Shown piece after piece: positions 26,471 to 35,478 of a DNA stretch of 64,000 nt. The stretch lies in assembly GCF_005222205.1 (NCBI RefSeq), contig NZ_CP032346.1, positions 1,541,501 to 1,605,500 on the forward strand, written 5' to 3'. The position numbers and the translations under genes are program-made. The number at the start of each line of letters is the position of its first letter. Position 1 is the stretch's first letter. The notes beneath the pieces are model-generated. The model saw only the letters and a list, made by a program, of their open reading frames with translations. It was not told the origin of the DNA and made no database searches. The stretch comes from Azospirillum brasilense. Lineage in GTDB: Bacteria; Pseudomonadota; Alphaproteobacteria; Azospirillales; Azospirillaceae.

Positions 26471-26716
26471 GACACGAGAAGTGGGGTGGTGCGGCGGCTT
26501 TGGCTAGACCGCCGTCTTCCGCGATGCGGCAGGAACGCGGCGTTCGTCAGCGAAACAGTTCGCAAACCTGAACGTCAGTTATTTAAAGCATTGAAAGCGT
26601 TGCGTTTTTTGGGGTCTGCCCTGCAATAAGCGCGCGTGTGGTATTAGGTATACCAGAGCATATTGGTCTCAACGAACAACGCCCCCGATAACGCCTCCCA
26701 ACGATTGGAGACCATC

Positions 26717-26854
26717 ATGAACAGCTCGACCTACACCCACATCGGCAGCGACCGCGCCCCGTCCTCCGCCCTCCAGGCCGTCCGCGAGTTCCTCGCCGCC
26801 TGGCTGCGCGCGACGCCGGCCTACATCGTGTATCGCTCCATCAACGAGCGTTGA
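26717..26854 (+). CDS. Small protein, 45 residues
   Basis: A frame starting MNSSTYTHIGSDRAPSSALQ, followed by an amphipathic helix (VREFLAAWLRATPAYIVYRS). TTGGAGACC lies just before the ATG. The 245 bp upstream are markedly AT-richer than average, consistent with a promoter region, and a strong hairpin lies 37 bp after the stop, so it looks like an independent short transcript. No function can be assigned. Confidence 0.55.
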   Translation: MNSSTYTHIGSDRAPSSALQAVREFLAAWLRATPAYIVYRSINER

Positions 26855-26890
26855 TTGGCGAGCGCCGGGTCACGAACGCTGAATGTTGAA

Positions 26891-26918
26891 CGGGGGCGGC
26901 CCAGCGGTCGCCCCCGTG
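26891..26918. terminator. Hairpin between convergent genes
   Basis: ACGGGGGCG pairs exactly with CGCCCCCGT across a 10-base loop, between the 45-residue gene and the convergent GST gene. There is no clear U tract, so intrinsic termination is only likely. Confidence 0.5.
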
Positions 26919-26943
26919 CTGTATCAACGCGGTGCGTCCCGGT

Positions 26944-27585
26944 TCAGGACGCCGGCGTGAAGTTCCGGTTCCAGACCGGTTCCAGGGTCGGCAGGGCCAG
27001 GACCCGCTCCGCCACGCCCGAGAGCTTCGGGCAATGCTCTGTGAACCAGGCGCGGCGGGGGCGCCAATGCACCATTGCCCCGACGTAGATGTCGAGCGCG
27101 CTGAAGCGCTCCCCCAACACCCACGGGCCTTCGCCCAACTGCGATTCCAGCCAGAGCCACAGCGTCTTGCGGTGCTCCACCATCGCCGCACCGAGCGCCT
27201 CCGGGGTCTCCGTCACCCAGCGCTCCGGGTAATCGCCGTAGGTGAAGGTCGGGTAGACGTTGGCCACCAGCCAGACCAGCAGCCGCAGGAAGGCCGCGCG
27301 CTCCGGCGAGTCCGGCGGCGGGGCCAGTCCGGATTCCGGATGCCGTTCGGCCAGCAGCAGCGCGATGGCCGCGCTTTCCGTCATCACCGTCCCGTCCGGC
27401 AGGACCAGGGTGGGAATCTGCCCCAGCGGGTTCAGCGCCAGCAGCGTCTGCCGCGCCTCGCCCGGCGCGTCGAAGCCCTCGACATTTTTGAAGACGAAGG
27501 GCGCGCCGCACTGGACCAGCATCGCTTCGGCCAGGACGGACCCCCAGCCGGGGGCGCCGTAAAGCCTGTAGCCCGCTCCGCTCAT
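26944..27585 (-). CDS. Glutathione S-transferase family protein
   Basis: A 213-residue cytosolic GST. The thioredoxin-like N-terminal domain (residues 5-80) includes the cis-Pro segment NPLGQIPTLVLPDG and the glutathione-contact TESAAIALLLAERHP. The helical C-terminal domain has GERFSALDIYVGAMVHW, the conserved N-capping motif. It overlaps the LysR gene by 4 bp (ATGA), so the two share a transcript divergent from the tartrate dehydratase gene. A link to tartrate use is not obvious. Confidence 0.92.
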   Translation of the reverse strand: MSGAGYRLYGAPGWGSVLAEAMLVQCGAPFVFKNVEGFDAPGEARQTLLALNPLGQIPTLVLPDGTVMTESAAIALLLAERHPESGLAPPPDSPERAAFLRLLVWLVANVYPTFTYGDYPERWVTETPEALGAAMVEHRKTLWLWLESQLGEGPWVLGERFSALDIYVGAMVHWRPRRAWFTEHCPKLSGVAERVLALPTLEPVWNRNFTPAS

Positions 27586-28505
27586 TCCCGATCCCTCCCA
27601 TCCTGGGGTGCCTGTTCCGCCGCCAAAGCCCAAAAGGCTTCCGCCGCCGGGCTCTGGCGCGCGCGCGGGCGGTAGAGGCGGACCTCCACCGGGATTTCCC
27701 AACCCGTCCCGCCGGCCCGCACCAGCCGTCCCTGCGCCACGTCGTCACCGATCAGGCTGTCCGGCAGCCACGCCACGCCGCGCCCGTCGCGGGCCAGTGT
27801 GCGCAGCACCGCGGCGAGGTGCGAGGTGAAAACGGTATCGAGCGCCAGAGGCGCCGGAAAGCCGCCGCGCGCCGCCGTGACGATGCGTCCCATGCCCGAT
27901 TCCGGGCTGTAGGCGAGATGGGGCAGGGCGGACCCACCGCCGGACAAGGGATAGCGCGGCGCGCCCGCCTCGTCCGGTGCGCAGACCGGCACCAAGCGGT
28001 CGCTCCCCACCGCGGCCGAGCGGAAGGCCCCGCCCTCCAGCCGGGAGGGGGCCGCCGCATGGGCGTGGCACAGCAGGAACTGCGCCTGCCCCTGGGTCAT
28101 GACCTGCTCGCAGGCCTGCATGCTGTCGGACAGCAGATGGATGGCGCCCAGCCGCGCCTGTCCCTCCAGCCGGCTCAGCCAAGTCGGGAAGAAGGTCAGC
28201 GACAGCGCGTGGGTCGCCGCGAAGCGCAGCGCCGTGGCCGCCGCCCCGCCGGCCAGCCGCGCCTCCTCCCGCCCTTGCAGAAGGCGGCGCACCGTTTCGT
28301 CGGCGAAGGGGCGGAAGCGGCGCCCGGCCTCGGTCAGCCCGACCGGCTGGGTGCTGCGGTCGAACAGAGGCGTGCCGGTCCAGTCCTCCAGCGCACGGAT
28401 GCGGCGGCTGAAGGCCGGCTGGGTCAGGTTGCGCCGCTGCGCCGCGCGGGAGAAGTTGCCGCACTCCGCGAGGGCGAGGAAGTCCTCGAGCCAGTTCAGT
28501 TCCAT
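27582..28505 (-). CDS. LysR-type regulator next to tartrate dehydratase
   Basis: A 307-residue LysR-family regulator. The winged helix-turn-helix covers residues 1-60 (LEDFLALAECGNFSRAAQRR, then LTQPAFSRRIRALEDWTGTP). A periplasmic-binding-like effector domain follows. It is divergent from the D-tartrate dehydratase gene with about 120 bp between the starts, the classic arrangement for a LysR activator of its neighbour, so it probably senses tartrate or a related hydroxy acid. The GST gene is translationally coupled downstream. Confidence 0.92.
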   Translation of the reverse strand: MELNWLEDFLALAECGNFSRAAQRRNLTQPAFSRRIRALEDWTGTPLFDRSTQPVGLTEAGRRFRPFADETVRRLLQGREEARLAGGAAATALRFAATHALSLTFFPTWLSRLEGQARLGAIHLLSDSMQACEQVMTQGQAQFLLCHAHAAAPSRLEGGAFRSAAVGSDRLVPVCAPDEAGAPRYPLSGGGSALPHLAYSPESGMGRIVTAARGGFPAPLALDTVFTSHLAAVLRTLARDGRGVAWLPDSLIGDDVAQGRLVRAGGTGWEIPVEVRLYRPRARQSPAAEAFWALAAEQAPQDGRDRE

Positions 28506-28628
28506 CGGTGACTCATCAGCCCATGCCGGACGCGCATCACGCGATTGGAAACTGGCATTGGCCCGGCGGTCCCGTCCATCCCTATCCTGCGGCCCAGGGC
28601 ATCGGAAAAGCCAAAGGGAAGCAGCGCC

Positions 28629-29804
28629 ATGCGCATCGTGGAGATCCGGGAAAAGACCGTCGGCATCAAGTCCGACATCGCCAACGCCTACATCGACTTC
28701 AGCCAGATGACCTGCTCCACCGTGGCGGTCATCACCGACGTGGTGCGCGACGGCAAGCCGGTGATCGGCTACGGCTTCAACTCCAACGGACGCTACGGCG
28801 CCGGCGGCCTGATGCGCGAGCGCTTCATCCCCCGCCTGACCTCGGCCACGCCCGACAGCCTGATCGACGAGGCGAACGGCAACCTGGACCCGTTCAAGAT
28901 CTGGGCGCGGCTGATGACCAACGAGAAGCCGGGCGGCCACGGCGAACGCTCGGTCGCGGTGGGCACCATCGACATGGCGGTGTGGGACGCCGTGGCGAAG
29001 ATCGCCGGCAAGCCGCTCTACCGCCTGCTCGCCGACCGCTACCGCGGCGGCGTGGCCGACGAGTCGGTCTGGGTCTACGCCGCGGGCGGCTACTACTACC
29101 CCGGCAAGGGGGTGGAGGCGCTCCAGGACGAGATGCGCAGCTACCGCGACCGCGGCTACAAGGTCGTGAAGATGAAGATCGGCGCCACCTCGCTGGAGGA
29201 CGACCTGCGCCGCATCGAGGCGGTGCTGGAGGTGGTCGGCGACGGTCGGAACCTCTGCGTCGACGCCAACGGCCGCTTCGACCTGAAGACCGCCATCGCC
29301 TACGCCGAGGCGCTGAAGCCCTACAATCTCTTCTGGTACGAGGAGGCCGGCGACCCGCTCGACTACGCGCTCCAGGCCGAGTTGGCCAACCACTATGACG
29401 GTCCCATGGCGACGGGCGAGAACCTGTTCAGCCACCAGGACGCCCGCAACCTGATCCGCCACGGCGGCATGCGCCCGGACCGCGACTGGCTGCAGTTCGA
29501 CTGCGCGCTCAGCTACGGCCTCGTCGAGTACATGCGCACGCTGGACATGCTGGCGGAGAACGGCTGGTCGAGCCGCCGCGTGGTGCCGCATGGCGGCCAC
29601 CAGATGTCGCTGAACATCGCCGCCGGCCTGCATCTGGGCGGCAACGAGTCCTATCCGGACGTGTTCAAGCCCTTCTGCGGCTTCGCCGACAGCATCGCGG
29701 TCGAGGACGGGCGCGTCCGCCTGCCGGAGCTGCCGGGCATCGGCTTCGAGGACAAGGCGGAGCTGTTCCGTACCATGCGGGAGGCGCTGGAGACGGCGAA
29801 CTGA
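28629..29804 (+). CDS. tarD: D(-)-tartrate dehydratase (enolase superfamily)
   Basis: A 391-residue Mg-dependent enzyme that converts D-tartrate to oxaloacetate and water. The sequence closely follows the known Bradyrhizobium TarD pattern as I remember it: NAYIDFSQMT, GYGFNSNGRYGAGGL, NEKPGGHGERSVAVGTIDMA, YAAGGYYYPGKG and PHGGHQMSLNIAAGL. The catalytic KxK lies in VVKMKIG. Metal ligands are in CVDANGRF, YEEAGD and TGENL. The general-acid His is in PHGGHQ. The ATG at 28629 gives MRIVEIREKT, matching family length. Control by the divergent LysR is likely. Confidence 0.93.
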   Translation: MRIVEIREKTVGIKSDIANAYIDFSQMTCSTVAVITDVVRDGKPVIGYGFNSNGRYGAGGLMRERFIPRLTSATPDSLIDEANGNLDPFKIWARLMTNEKPGGHGERSVAVGTIDMAVWDAVAKIAGKPLYRLLADRYRGGVADESVWVYAAGGYYYPGKGVEALQDEMRSYRDRGYKVVKMKIGATSLEDDLRRIEAVLEVVGDGRNLCVDANGRFDLKTAIAYAEALKPYNLFWYEEAGDPLDYALQAELANHYDGPMATGENLFSHQDARNLIRHGGMRPDRDWLQFDCALSYGLVEYMRTLDMLAENGWSSRRVVPHGGHQMSLNIAAGLHLGGNESYPDVFKPFCGFADSIAVEDGRVRLPELPGIGFEDKAELFRTMREALETAN

Positions 29805-29917
29805 GGCGGTCTCCGTCGCGCGCCGCACCCTGTACGGGCGGTATAAGGCGTTGACTCGCGTCGGATCGTCCTCACATGCTGTTGCGGTGTTCAACAGATT
29901 TGAAAGGAGGTGATCCA

Positions 29918-30091
29918 ATGTCTCATGGAGCCAAGCCGGTAGCCGTTCTGTTCGGTCTCGCCGCCCTCCTGACGGCGGGGGTCGCCAGCGCGGACTGCTC
30001 CTCCAGCCACAGCGCCAGCGCCGGCACGCAGAAGCCTGCCAGCGACACGGTCGCCACGGGCGACCGGGCTTCGGGCAGCACCCGCGGCTGA
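29918..30091 (+). CDS. Small secreted protein with an ideal ribosome site
   Basis: A 57-residue protein with a signal peptide (VAVLFGLAALLTAGVASA) and a Ser/Thr/Gly-rich mature part of about 32 residues with a single Cys (DCSSSHSASAG). The leader AAAGGAGGTGATCC is a near-perfect complement of the 16S rRNA 3' end, so high translation is expected. A strong intrinsic terminator follows 34 bp after the stop, which makes it a monocistronic unit. No family is recognised. The lone Cys just after the cleavage region might permit disulfide-linked dimers. Confidence 0.7.
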   Translation: MSHGAKPVAVLFGLAALLTAGVASADCSSSHSASAGTQKPASDTVATGDRASGSTRG

Positions 30092-30124
30092 TACCAGCAA
30101 CGCAACACCGGCAGCACCATGCCG

Positions 30125-30165
30125 AACGGGCCGTTTCCCATCCGGGAAGCGGCCCGTTTCTTTTT
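30125..30165 (+). terminator. Intrinsic terminator after small secreted protein
   Basis: AACGGGCCG and TTTCCC pair with GGGAA and GCGGCCCGTT around ATCC, followed by TTTCTTTTT. A long GC stem and a U tract make this one of the clearest terminators in the window. Confidence 0.85.
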
Positions 30166-30251
30166 GGCGTCCAGTGGACGGACCGAAGGTTCTCGTTCCA
30201 ATTTATCCAGATCGTCCTGTCATCATGTTGTGCCCTTCTGGTCCATGAAAG

Positions 30252-30265
30252 ATTCGTTCACGAAT
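30252..30265. promoter_or_regulatory. Inverted repeat upstream of carbonic-anhydrase-like gene
   Basis: ATTCGT-TC-ACGAAT is an inverted repeat with 6-bp arms, 80 bp before the gene start, in a locally AT-rich stretch. It resembles small dimeric-repressor operators. No regulator is adjacent. Confidence 0.35.
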
Positions 30266-30345
30266 AATGCTGTCTCGGAAGCGGTGCTGTACTGCGGTCT
30301 CCATGGGCGTTCGGCCCCACGAAACCTCAACGACGTGGAGACCTC

Positions 30346-30942
30346 ATGCAACACCGACAAAGCTCCGGAATCGACTTCGGCTCGACCTGCTGCGGCGGCC
30401 TTCGGCACGACTCCCGCCGGACCTTCCTGAAGATCGCCGCGCTGGGCGCCGGGGCCGCGCTGATGGCGCCCCTGACCGCCGGCGCCGCGCGCGCCGCCCA
30501 GCCCACCGGCGAGGTGGAGGCGCTTCTGCTCTCCTGCATGGATTACCGGCTGATCGACGACATCGGCCGCTACATGGACGGGCGCGGGCTGACCAACCGC
30601 TACGACCATGTGATCCTGGCCGGCGCGTCGCTGGGCGCCCTGACCGACCGGAAGAAGGCGTGGGGCGAGGCGTTCTGGGACCAGGTGGCGGTCGCCAGGC
30701 AGTTGCACCGGATCAGGCGCGTCATGGTCATGGACCACCGCGACTGCGGCGCCTACCGCGTCTTCCTGGGGACGGATCTGGCGGCGGACTTGATGGCGGA
30801 CCCGGAAAAGGAGACCGCCGTCCACGCCGAACAGCTCCGGGCGCTGGGCGCCGCGATCAAGGAACGGCACCCCGACCTGAAGGTGGAACTGCTGTTGATG
30901 GCGCTCGACGGCAGCGTCGAATCCATCGCCGACTCCGCCTGA
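30346..30942 (+). CDS. Tat-exported beta-carbonic-anhydrase-like protein
   Basis: A 198-residue protein. SRRTFLKIAALGAGAALMAP matches the twin-arginine consensus (S-R-R-x-F-L-K), so it is exported folded. The mature part has the beta-class zinc pattern: Cys64 and Asp66-Arg68 in SCMDYR, then His131 and Cys134 in MDHRDCGAY. The enzyme family interconverts CO2 and bicarbonate, usually in the cytoplasm, so periplasmic placement is notable. It is shorter than typical beta-CAs and may be a divergent relative. The ATG at 30346 has only a weak ribosome site. Confidence 0.85.
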   Translation: MQHRQSSGIDFGSTCCGGLRHDSRRTFLKIAALGAGAALMAPLTAGAARAAQPTGEVEALLLSCMDYRLIDDIGRYMDGRGLTNRYDHVILAGASLGALTDRKKAWGEAFWDQVAVARQLHRIRRVMVMDHRDCGAYRVFLGTDLAADLMADPEKETAVHAEQLRALGAAIKERHPDLKVELLLMALDGSVESIADSA

Positions 30943-31196
30943 GGACGGGCGGACAATCCCGTGGCGCCGGGGTGTCGGACGCCCGTTCCTCCGGCGCCTC
31001 TATAATTCGTATGCGAAATAGTCGGTTGAGCGCGGCCCCTCCTTTTGGTAAACGCAAGGTAAGGATGTGGCCGGCGGGGTAGCGGGACACCGTTGCCGCG
31101 GGTATGACGGCGTGCATCGGACCCGGGGTGCCGTTCGTCCCTTGGGAAGTGCAGGGTTTTGCCGTTCCCTTCCGCCGTGCTGTTCCCGGGCCGCCG

Positions 31197-34130
31197 ATGA
31201 GCATTCTCACACGCCTTGTCCTGCTCGTTCTTCTCGCCAGCCTGCCGGCCATCGGCATCCTGGCCCACAACAGCCTGACCGCCATCGAGGCGGGGGAGCG
31301 GCAGGCCGAGGCGGAGGCCCGCCGCTTGCTGACCCTGATCCAGGACGAGCAGCAGCGGGTCGTGGAGGGCATGCGCGGCGTGCTGGTGACGGTGGCCGAA
31401 TTGGCGCCGCGGCTGGCCGTCGACCCGCAGCAATGCTCCTCCACCCTGAACCGCCTGCGCGACCGGCTGCCGCGGGTGAAGGGAATCGCGCTGACCGACC
31501 TCGACGGCGCGGTCCGCTGCGCCAGCGACGCCAAGCTGAACGGCCTGATGGTGGCGGCGCTGCCGCACATCCGCATGGCGCTCTACGGGCAGGGCTTCGT
31601 CGTCGGCGACTACGCGGTGCGGCGGACGGACGGGCGTCCCGTGCTGCCCTTCGCCGCCCCCTACGCCGACGGGACGGGCCGCATGGCGGGGGTGGTGTCC
31701 ATCGCGCTCGACGCCGGATGGCTGCGCGAGTATCTGGCGGAAAAGCCGCTGCCGCCGAACGCCATGCTGGTGCTGGCCGACCGCAACGGCACCGTGCTGG
31801 GCCGCTTCCCCGGCAGCGACGACCAGCGGGTGGGCAAGCCGCTGCCCGAGCCGCTGATGGCTCTGCTGCGGGCGCCGTCCGACGGCGTGGCGGAGGTCGC
31901 CGGCCTGGATGGCGAGCCGCGGATCATGGCCTACGCGCCGGTGGACCAGAAGGTCCGCGAGCTGTTCCTGGCGGTCGGGCTGGACCGGACGGAGGCGCTG
32001 CGCCCCGTCACCGCCGCGGCCGAGCGGAGCGCCTTCCTGCTGGCGCTGGCGGCGGCGCTGTCCCTGGCCGCCGCCTGGGTCGGCGCGCGCCTGTTCGTGC
32101 TGCGCCCGGTGGCCCGGCTGAAGCGGGTGGTGGAGCGCTGGAGCGCCGGGGACCGGAGCGCGCGGATCGGCCGGCCGGCCGACCGGTCGGAGATCGGTGC
32201 CTTGGGCCGCGCCTTCGACTCCATGGCGCAGGAGCTTCAGGCGCGGGAACTGGCCCGCGACGCCGCCCACGCCGCGGAACACCGCATGGCCGCGATCCTC
32301 GCCGCCTCGACCGACGCGGTGGTGGAATTGGACCATGAGGGCCGCGTGACCTTCGCCAATGAGAAGGCGGCGCGCCTGTTCGGCGACGGCGGGGACCTCG
32401 TGGGCCATGTCTTCGTGGCTCTGCTGCCGCCCGGCGTGGCCGAGCCCTTCACCGCGCGCTTCCGCGACGCGCTGGACCGGGGAGAGCCGGAGGAATTCGA
32501 AATCCGGCTGGGCGGCGTCGAACGGCAAGGCGGTGAGGAAGGGAGCGGTGGCGACTGGTACGCCCTGCGCCTGTTCGCCACCGGCGACCGGCTGGCCGTC
32601 TACGCCCAGGACGTGACCCGCCGCAAGGAGGACGAACGGGCGATCCGGCGGGCCGTGGAGCGCCACCGCTCCCTGCTGGAAACCGCCGCCGACGCGATCC
32701 TTCTGGTGGACGCCAGGGGCACGGTGCACACCTACAACCGCGGCGCGGAGCGCATCTTCGGCCATCGCCCGGCCGACGCGGTCGGGACGGACGTGCGCCG
32801 GTTGATCCCGGACGGCCTCGTTTCGGAGCCTCTCAGCACGGACCGGCTGGCCGGCGGCGTCGCGCGCGAGGTCGAGGGGCGGCGGCGCGACGGGCTGGCG
32901 GTGCCGCTGGAGCTGTCGCTGTCGGCCTGGAGCGACGGCGGCGACCGCTTCTTCACCGCCATCCTGCGCGACATCACCGAGCGCAAGCGCACCGAATCGG
33001 CGCTGCGCCGCGCCAAGGAGCAGGCGGAGCGGGCCAACCGGGCGAAGTCGCGCTTCCTCGCCGCGGCCAGCCACGACCTTCGCCAGCCGGTGCAGTCGCT
33101 GTTCTTCCTCACCTCCGCGCTGGGCGAGCAGACGCTGGGCACCCCGGCCCACGGCACGCTGAAGACCATGCAGCAGGCGCTGGAGGCGCTGAAGCGTCTG
33201 CTCGACGGCTTGCTGGACATCTCCAAGCTCGACGCCGGGGTGGTCGAGCCGGTGATCACCACCGTGGCGATCCAGCCCCTCTTCGAACGCCTCGCCGCCG
33301 AATACGCGCCGGAGGCGGCGCGGCGCGGCCTGACCCTGCGCGTCGCCCCGACCACGCTCCACGCGCGCAGCGATCCCATGCTGCTGGAGCGCGTCGTGCG
33401 CAACCTGCTGGACAACGCGCTGCGCTACACCGGGCGGGGCGGGGTGGTTCTGGGCGTGCGGCGGTCGCGCCGCCGCTTCCACATCGCCGTGTGCGACAGC
33501 GGCGCCGGCATCCCGCCGGACCGCCAGGAGGACATCTTCGAGGAGTTCACCCAGCTCGGCAACCCGGAGCGCGACCGCGAGAAGGGGCTGGGCCTCGGTC
33601 TGGCCATCGTGCGGCGGCTGTGCGCTCTGCTCGGCCATTCCGTCACCCTGCGGTCGCGGCCGGGCAGCGGGTCGTCCTTCCTGGTCACGGTTCCCGCCGC
33701 CGAGCCGCCCCGCCCCCCGGTGACGACCGTTCCCGCGGTCGGCCGGACGGAGGGCGGTGGGAGCCGGCTCGTCCTGATCATCGACGACGAGGTGATCATC
33801 CTGATGGGACTGCGCGCCATGCTGGAGGGCTGGGGCTACGAGGTCATCGCCGCCACCGCCGGGGACGAGGCGATCCGCCTGCTCGACGAGGCCGGGCGGC
33901 GGCCGGACGTCATCCTGGCCGACTACCGGCTGCGCCACGGCAAGACCGGGCCGGAGGCGCTGCGCGCCATCCACGCCCACTGCCGGGCGGCGATCCCCAG
34001 CATCATCCTGACCGGCGACACCGCCCCCGAACGCATCGTCGAGGCCCAGCGCAGCGGCTTCGCCATCCTGCACAAGCCGGTGTCGTCCCATCACCTGAAG
34101 CAGGTGGTGGCCGAAGCCGGGGGCCGCTGA
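31197..34130 (+). CDS. Hybrid sensor histidine kinase with receiver domain
   Basis: A 977-residue membrane sensor. Domains in order: transmembrane helix about 5-25 and a Cache-like periplasmic domain to about 275 with a second helix near 280-300. A HAMP follows, then PAS domains near 365-480 and 490-600 (AADAILLVDARGTVHTYNRG). HisKA has phospho-His626 in AAASHDLRQPVQSL, and the ATPase domain ends GLGLGLAIVRRLC. A C-terminal receiver has Asp909 in ILADYRLRHG and Lys in ILHKPVSS. The DLRQPVQSLF H-box is typical of FixL/NodV-like hybrids. No separate regulator gene adjoins, so the output partner is unknown. The start at 31197 directly precedes the first helix. Confidence 0.9.
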   Translation: MSILTRLVLLVLLASLPAIGILAHNSLTAIEAGERQAEAEARRLLTLIQDEQQRVVEGMRGVLVTVAELAPRLAVDPQQCSSTLNRLRDRLPRVKGIALTDLDGAVRCASDAKLNGLMVAALPHIRMALYGQGFVVGDYAVRRTDGRPVLPFAAPYADGTGRMAGVVSIALDAGWLREYLAEKPLPPNAMLVLADRNGTVLGRFPGSDDQRVGKPLPEPLMALLRAPSDGVAEVAGLDGEPRIMAYAPVDQKVRELFLAVGLDRTEALRPVTAAAERSAFLLALAAALSLAAAWVGARLFVLRPVARLKRVVERWSAGDRSARIGRPADRSEIGALGRAFDSMAQELQARELARDAAHAAEHRMAAILAASTDAVVELDHEGRVTFANEKAARLFGDGGDLVGHVFVALLPPGVAEPFTARFRDALDRGEPEEFEIRLGGVERQGGEEGSGGDWYALRLFATGDRLAVYAQDVTRRKEDERAIRRAVERHRSLLETAADAILLVDARGTVHTYNRGAERIFGHRPADAVGTDVRRLIPDGLVSEPLSTDRLAGGVAREVEGRRRDGLAVPLELSLSAWSDGGDRFFTAILRDITERKRTESALRRAKEQAERANRAKSRFLAAASHDLRQPVQSLFFLTSALGEQTLGTPAHGTLKTMQQALEALKRLLDGLLDISKLDAGVVEPVITTVAIQPLFERLAAEYAPEAARRGLTLRVAPTTLHARSDPMLLERVVRNLLDNALRYTGRGGVVLGVRRSRRRFHIAVCDSGAGIPPDRQEDIFEEFTQLGNPERDREKGLGLGLAIVRRLCALLGHSVTLRSRPGSGSSFLVTVPAAEPPRPPVTTVPAVGRTEGGGSRLVLIIDDEVIILMGLRAMLEGWGYEVIAATAGDEAIRLLDEAGRRPDVILADYRLRHGKTGPEALRAIHAHCRAAIPSIILTGDTAPERIVEAQRSGFAILHKPVSSHHLKQVVAEAGGR

Positions 34131-34152
34131 GGGCGCCCGGCTTCGGCTCCGC

Positions 34153-35424
34153 TCACCGAACCCGGGCCAACGCGTGGCGCTTGCGGCCGGCGGACAGGCG
34201 GATCAGCCCCTCGCCGTTGAGGTCCGCCAGGGTCAGAAGCGCCGCCTCGTCGGTGACGGGGGTGCCGTTCACCCGCGCCCCGCCGTCGCGGATCAGCCGC
34301 CGTGCCGCGCCCTTGGATTCGGCGAGCCCGGCGGCGGCCAGCAGGTCGGCCAGACGGACGCCGGCGGCGAGGTCGGCGCGGGCGGCCTCCACCGTCGGCA
34401 GGCCATCGCCGGCCCCGGCCTCCTCGAAGACGCGGCGGGCGGTCTCCCCGGCCTCGGCCGCCGCGGCCGCGCCGTGGCAGAGGGATGTCGCCTCATGGGC
34501 GAGGATCTTCTTGGCCTCGTTGATCTCTGAGCCCCGGAGGGCTTCCAGCCGGGCGATCTCGTCCAGCGGAAGTTCGGTGAACAGGCGCAGGAAGCGGCCG
34601 ACGTCGGCGTCCTCCGTGTTGCGCCAGAACTGCCAGAAATCGTGCGGGCTGCGCCGGTCGGCGTTCAGCCACACCGCCCCCGCCGCCGTCTTGCCCATCT
34701 TGGCGCCCGACGCAGTGGTCAGCAGCGGCGTGGTCAGGCCGAACAGCTCCGTCCCGTCGACGCGGCGGGCCAGCTCGATCCCGTTGACGATGTTGCCCCA
34801 CTGGTCCGACCCGCCCATCTGCAGCCGGCAGCCGTGGCGGCGCGACAGCTCCAGGAAGTCGAAGGCCTGGAGAATCATATAGTTGAACTCCAGGAAGGTC
34901 AGCGGCTGCTCGCGGTCGAGCCGCAGCTTGACGGAGTCGAAGCTCAGCATCCGGTTGACGGTGAAATGCCGCCCGATGTCGCGCAGCATCGGGATGTAGC
35001 GCAGCTCGTCCAGCCAGTCGGCGTTGTCGACCATCTCCGCGCCGTTCGCTTCCTCGCCAAAGGACAGGTACTGCGTGAAGGCCCGGCCGATGCCACCCAT
35101 GTTGGCGGCGATCTGCGCGTCGTCCAGCATGGGGCGGCTGGTGTCGCGGAAGCTGGGGTCGCCGATGCGCGTGGTGCCGCCGCCGATCAGCACGACGGGC
35201 CGGTTGCCGGTCTTCTGGAACCAGCGCAGCACCATGATCGACACGAGATGCCCGACATGCAGGCTGTCCGCCGTGGCGTCGAAGCCAATGTAGGCGCCAA
35301 CCGGCCCCCGGCGCAGCAGGGCGTCGAGGCCCGACAGGTCGCTGCCCTGGTGCAGGAATCCGCGCTCGTCGAGCACGCGCAGGAAGTCGGACTGGAAGGG
35401 GCTGGAAGCGGCGGGGGTCGCCAT
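34153..35424 (-). CDS. tyrS: Tyrosyl-tRNA synthetase
   Basis: A 423-residue class I synthetase that charges tRNA-Tyr. The HIGH signature appears as HVGH (56-59), tyrosine-pocket elements include YIGFDATADS and QMGGSDQWGNI, and the KMSKS loop reads KMGKT. The C-terminal S4-like RNA-binding domain covers about the last 65 residues (ADLLAAAGLAESKGAARRLI). GGAG lies 9 bp before the ATG and sits inside a 10-bp inverted repeat in the leader. It is convergent with the hybrid kinase gene, with a 22-bp gap. Confidence 0.97.
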   Translation of the reverse strand: MATPAASSPFQSDFLRVLDERGFLHQGSDLSGLDALLRRGPVGAYIGFDATADSLHVGHLVSIMVLRWFQKTGNRPVVLIGGGTTRIGDPSFRDTSRPMLDDAQIAANMGGIGRAFTQYLSFGEEANGAEMVDNADWLDELRYIPMLRDIGRHFTVNRMLSFDSVKLRLDREQPLTFLEFNYMILQAFDFLELSRRHGCRLQMGGSDQWGNIVNGIELARRVDGTELFGLTTPLLTTASGAKMGKTAAGAVWLNADRRSPHDFWQFWRNTEDADVGRFLRLFTELPLDEIARLEALRGSEINEAKKILAHEATSLCHGAAAAAEAGETARRVFEEAGAGDGLPTVEAARADLAAGVRLADLLAAAGLAESKGAARRLIRDGGARVNGTPVTDEAALLTLADLNGEGLIRLSAGRKRHALARVR

Positions 35425-35429
35425 GGTGC

Positions 35430-35466
35430 TGATCTCCGGAAGGGAAGGGCCGCGTCCCGGAGATCA
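35430..35466 (-). promoter_or_regulatory. tyrS leader hairpin covering the ribosome site
   Basis: On the tyrS mRNA, TGATCTCCGG (35466-35457) can pair perfectly with CCGGAGATCA (35439-35430) across a 17-nt loop. The downstream arm contains the GGAG Shine-Dalgarno, 5 nt from the ATG. Pairing would block initiation, so this is a candidate translational control element. Confidence 0.5.
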
Positions 35467-35478
35467 TCTGTCGAAGCA

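Noticed and set aside
26647..26654. GGTATACC palindrome similar to the FixJ-type arms
   Set aside because: The arms are fused without the N4 spacer seen at 12811 and 16179 and no related gene is nearby, so a shared regulator is not supported.
30753..34094. A minus-strand open frame of 1113 codons
   Set aside because: It is antisense to the hybrid sensor kinase. The translation is Gln/Arg/Gly-rich without motifs, while the plus-strand frame has clear PAS, HisKA, ATPase and receiver domains.
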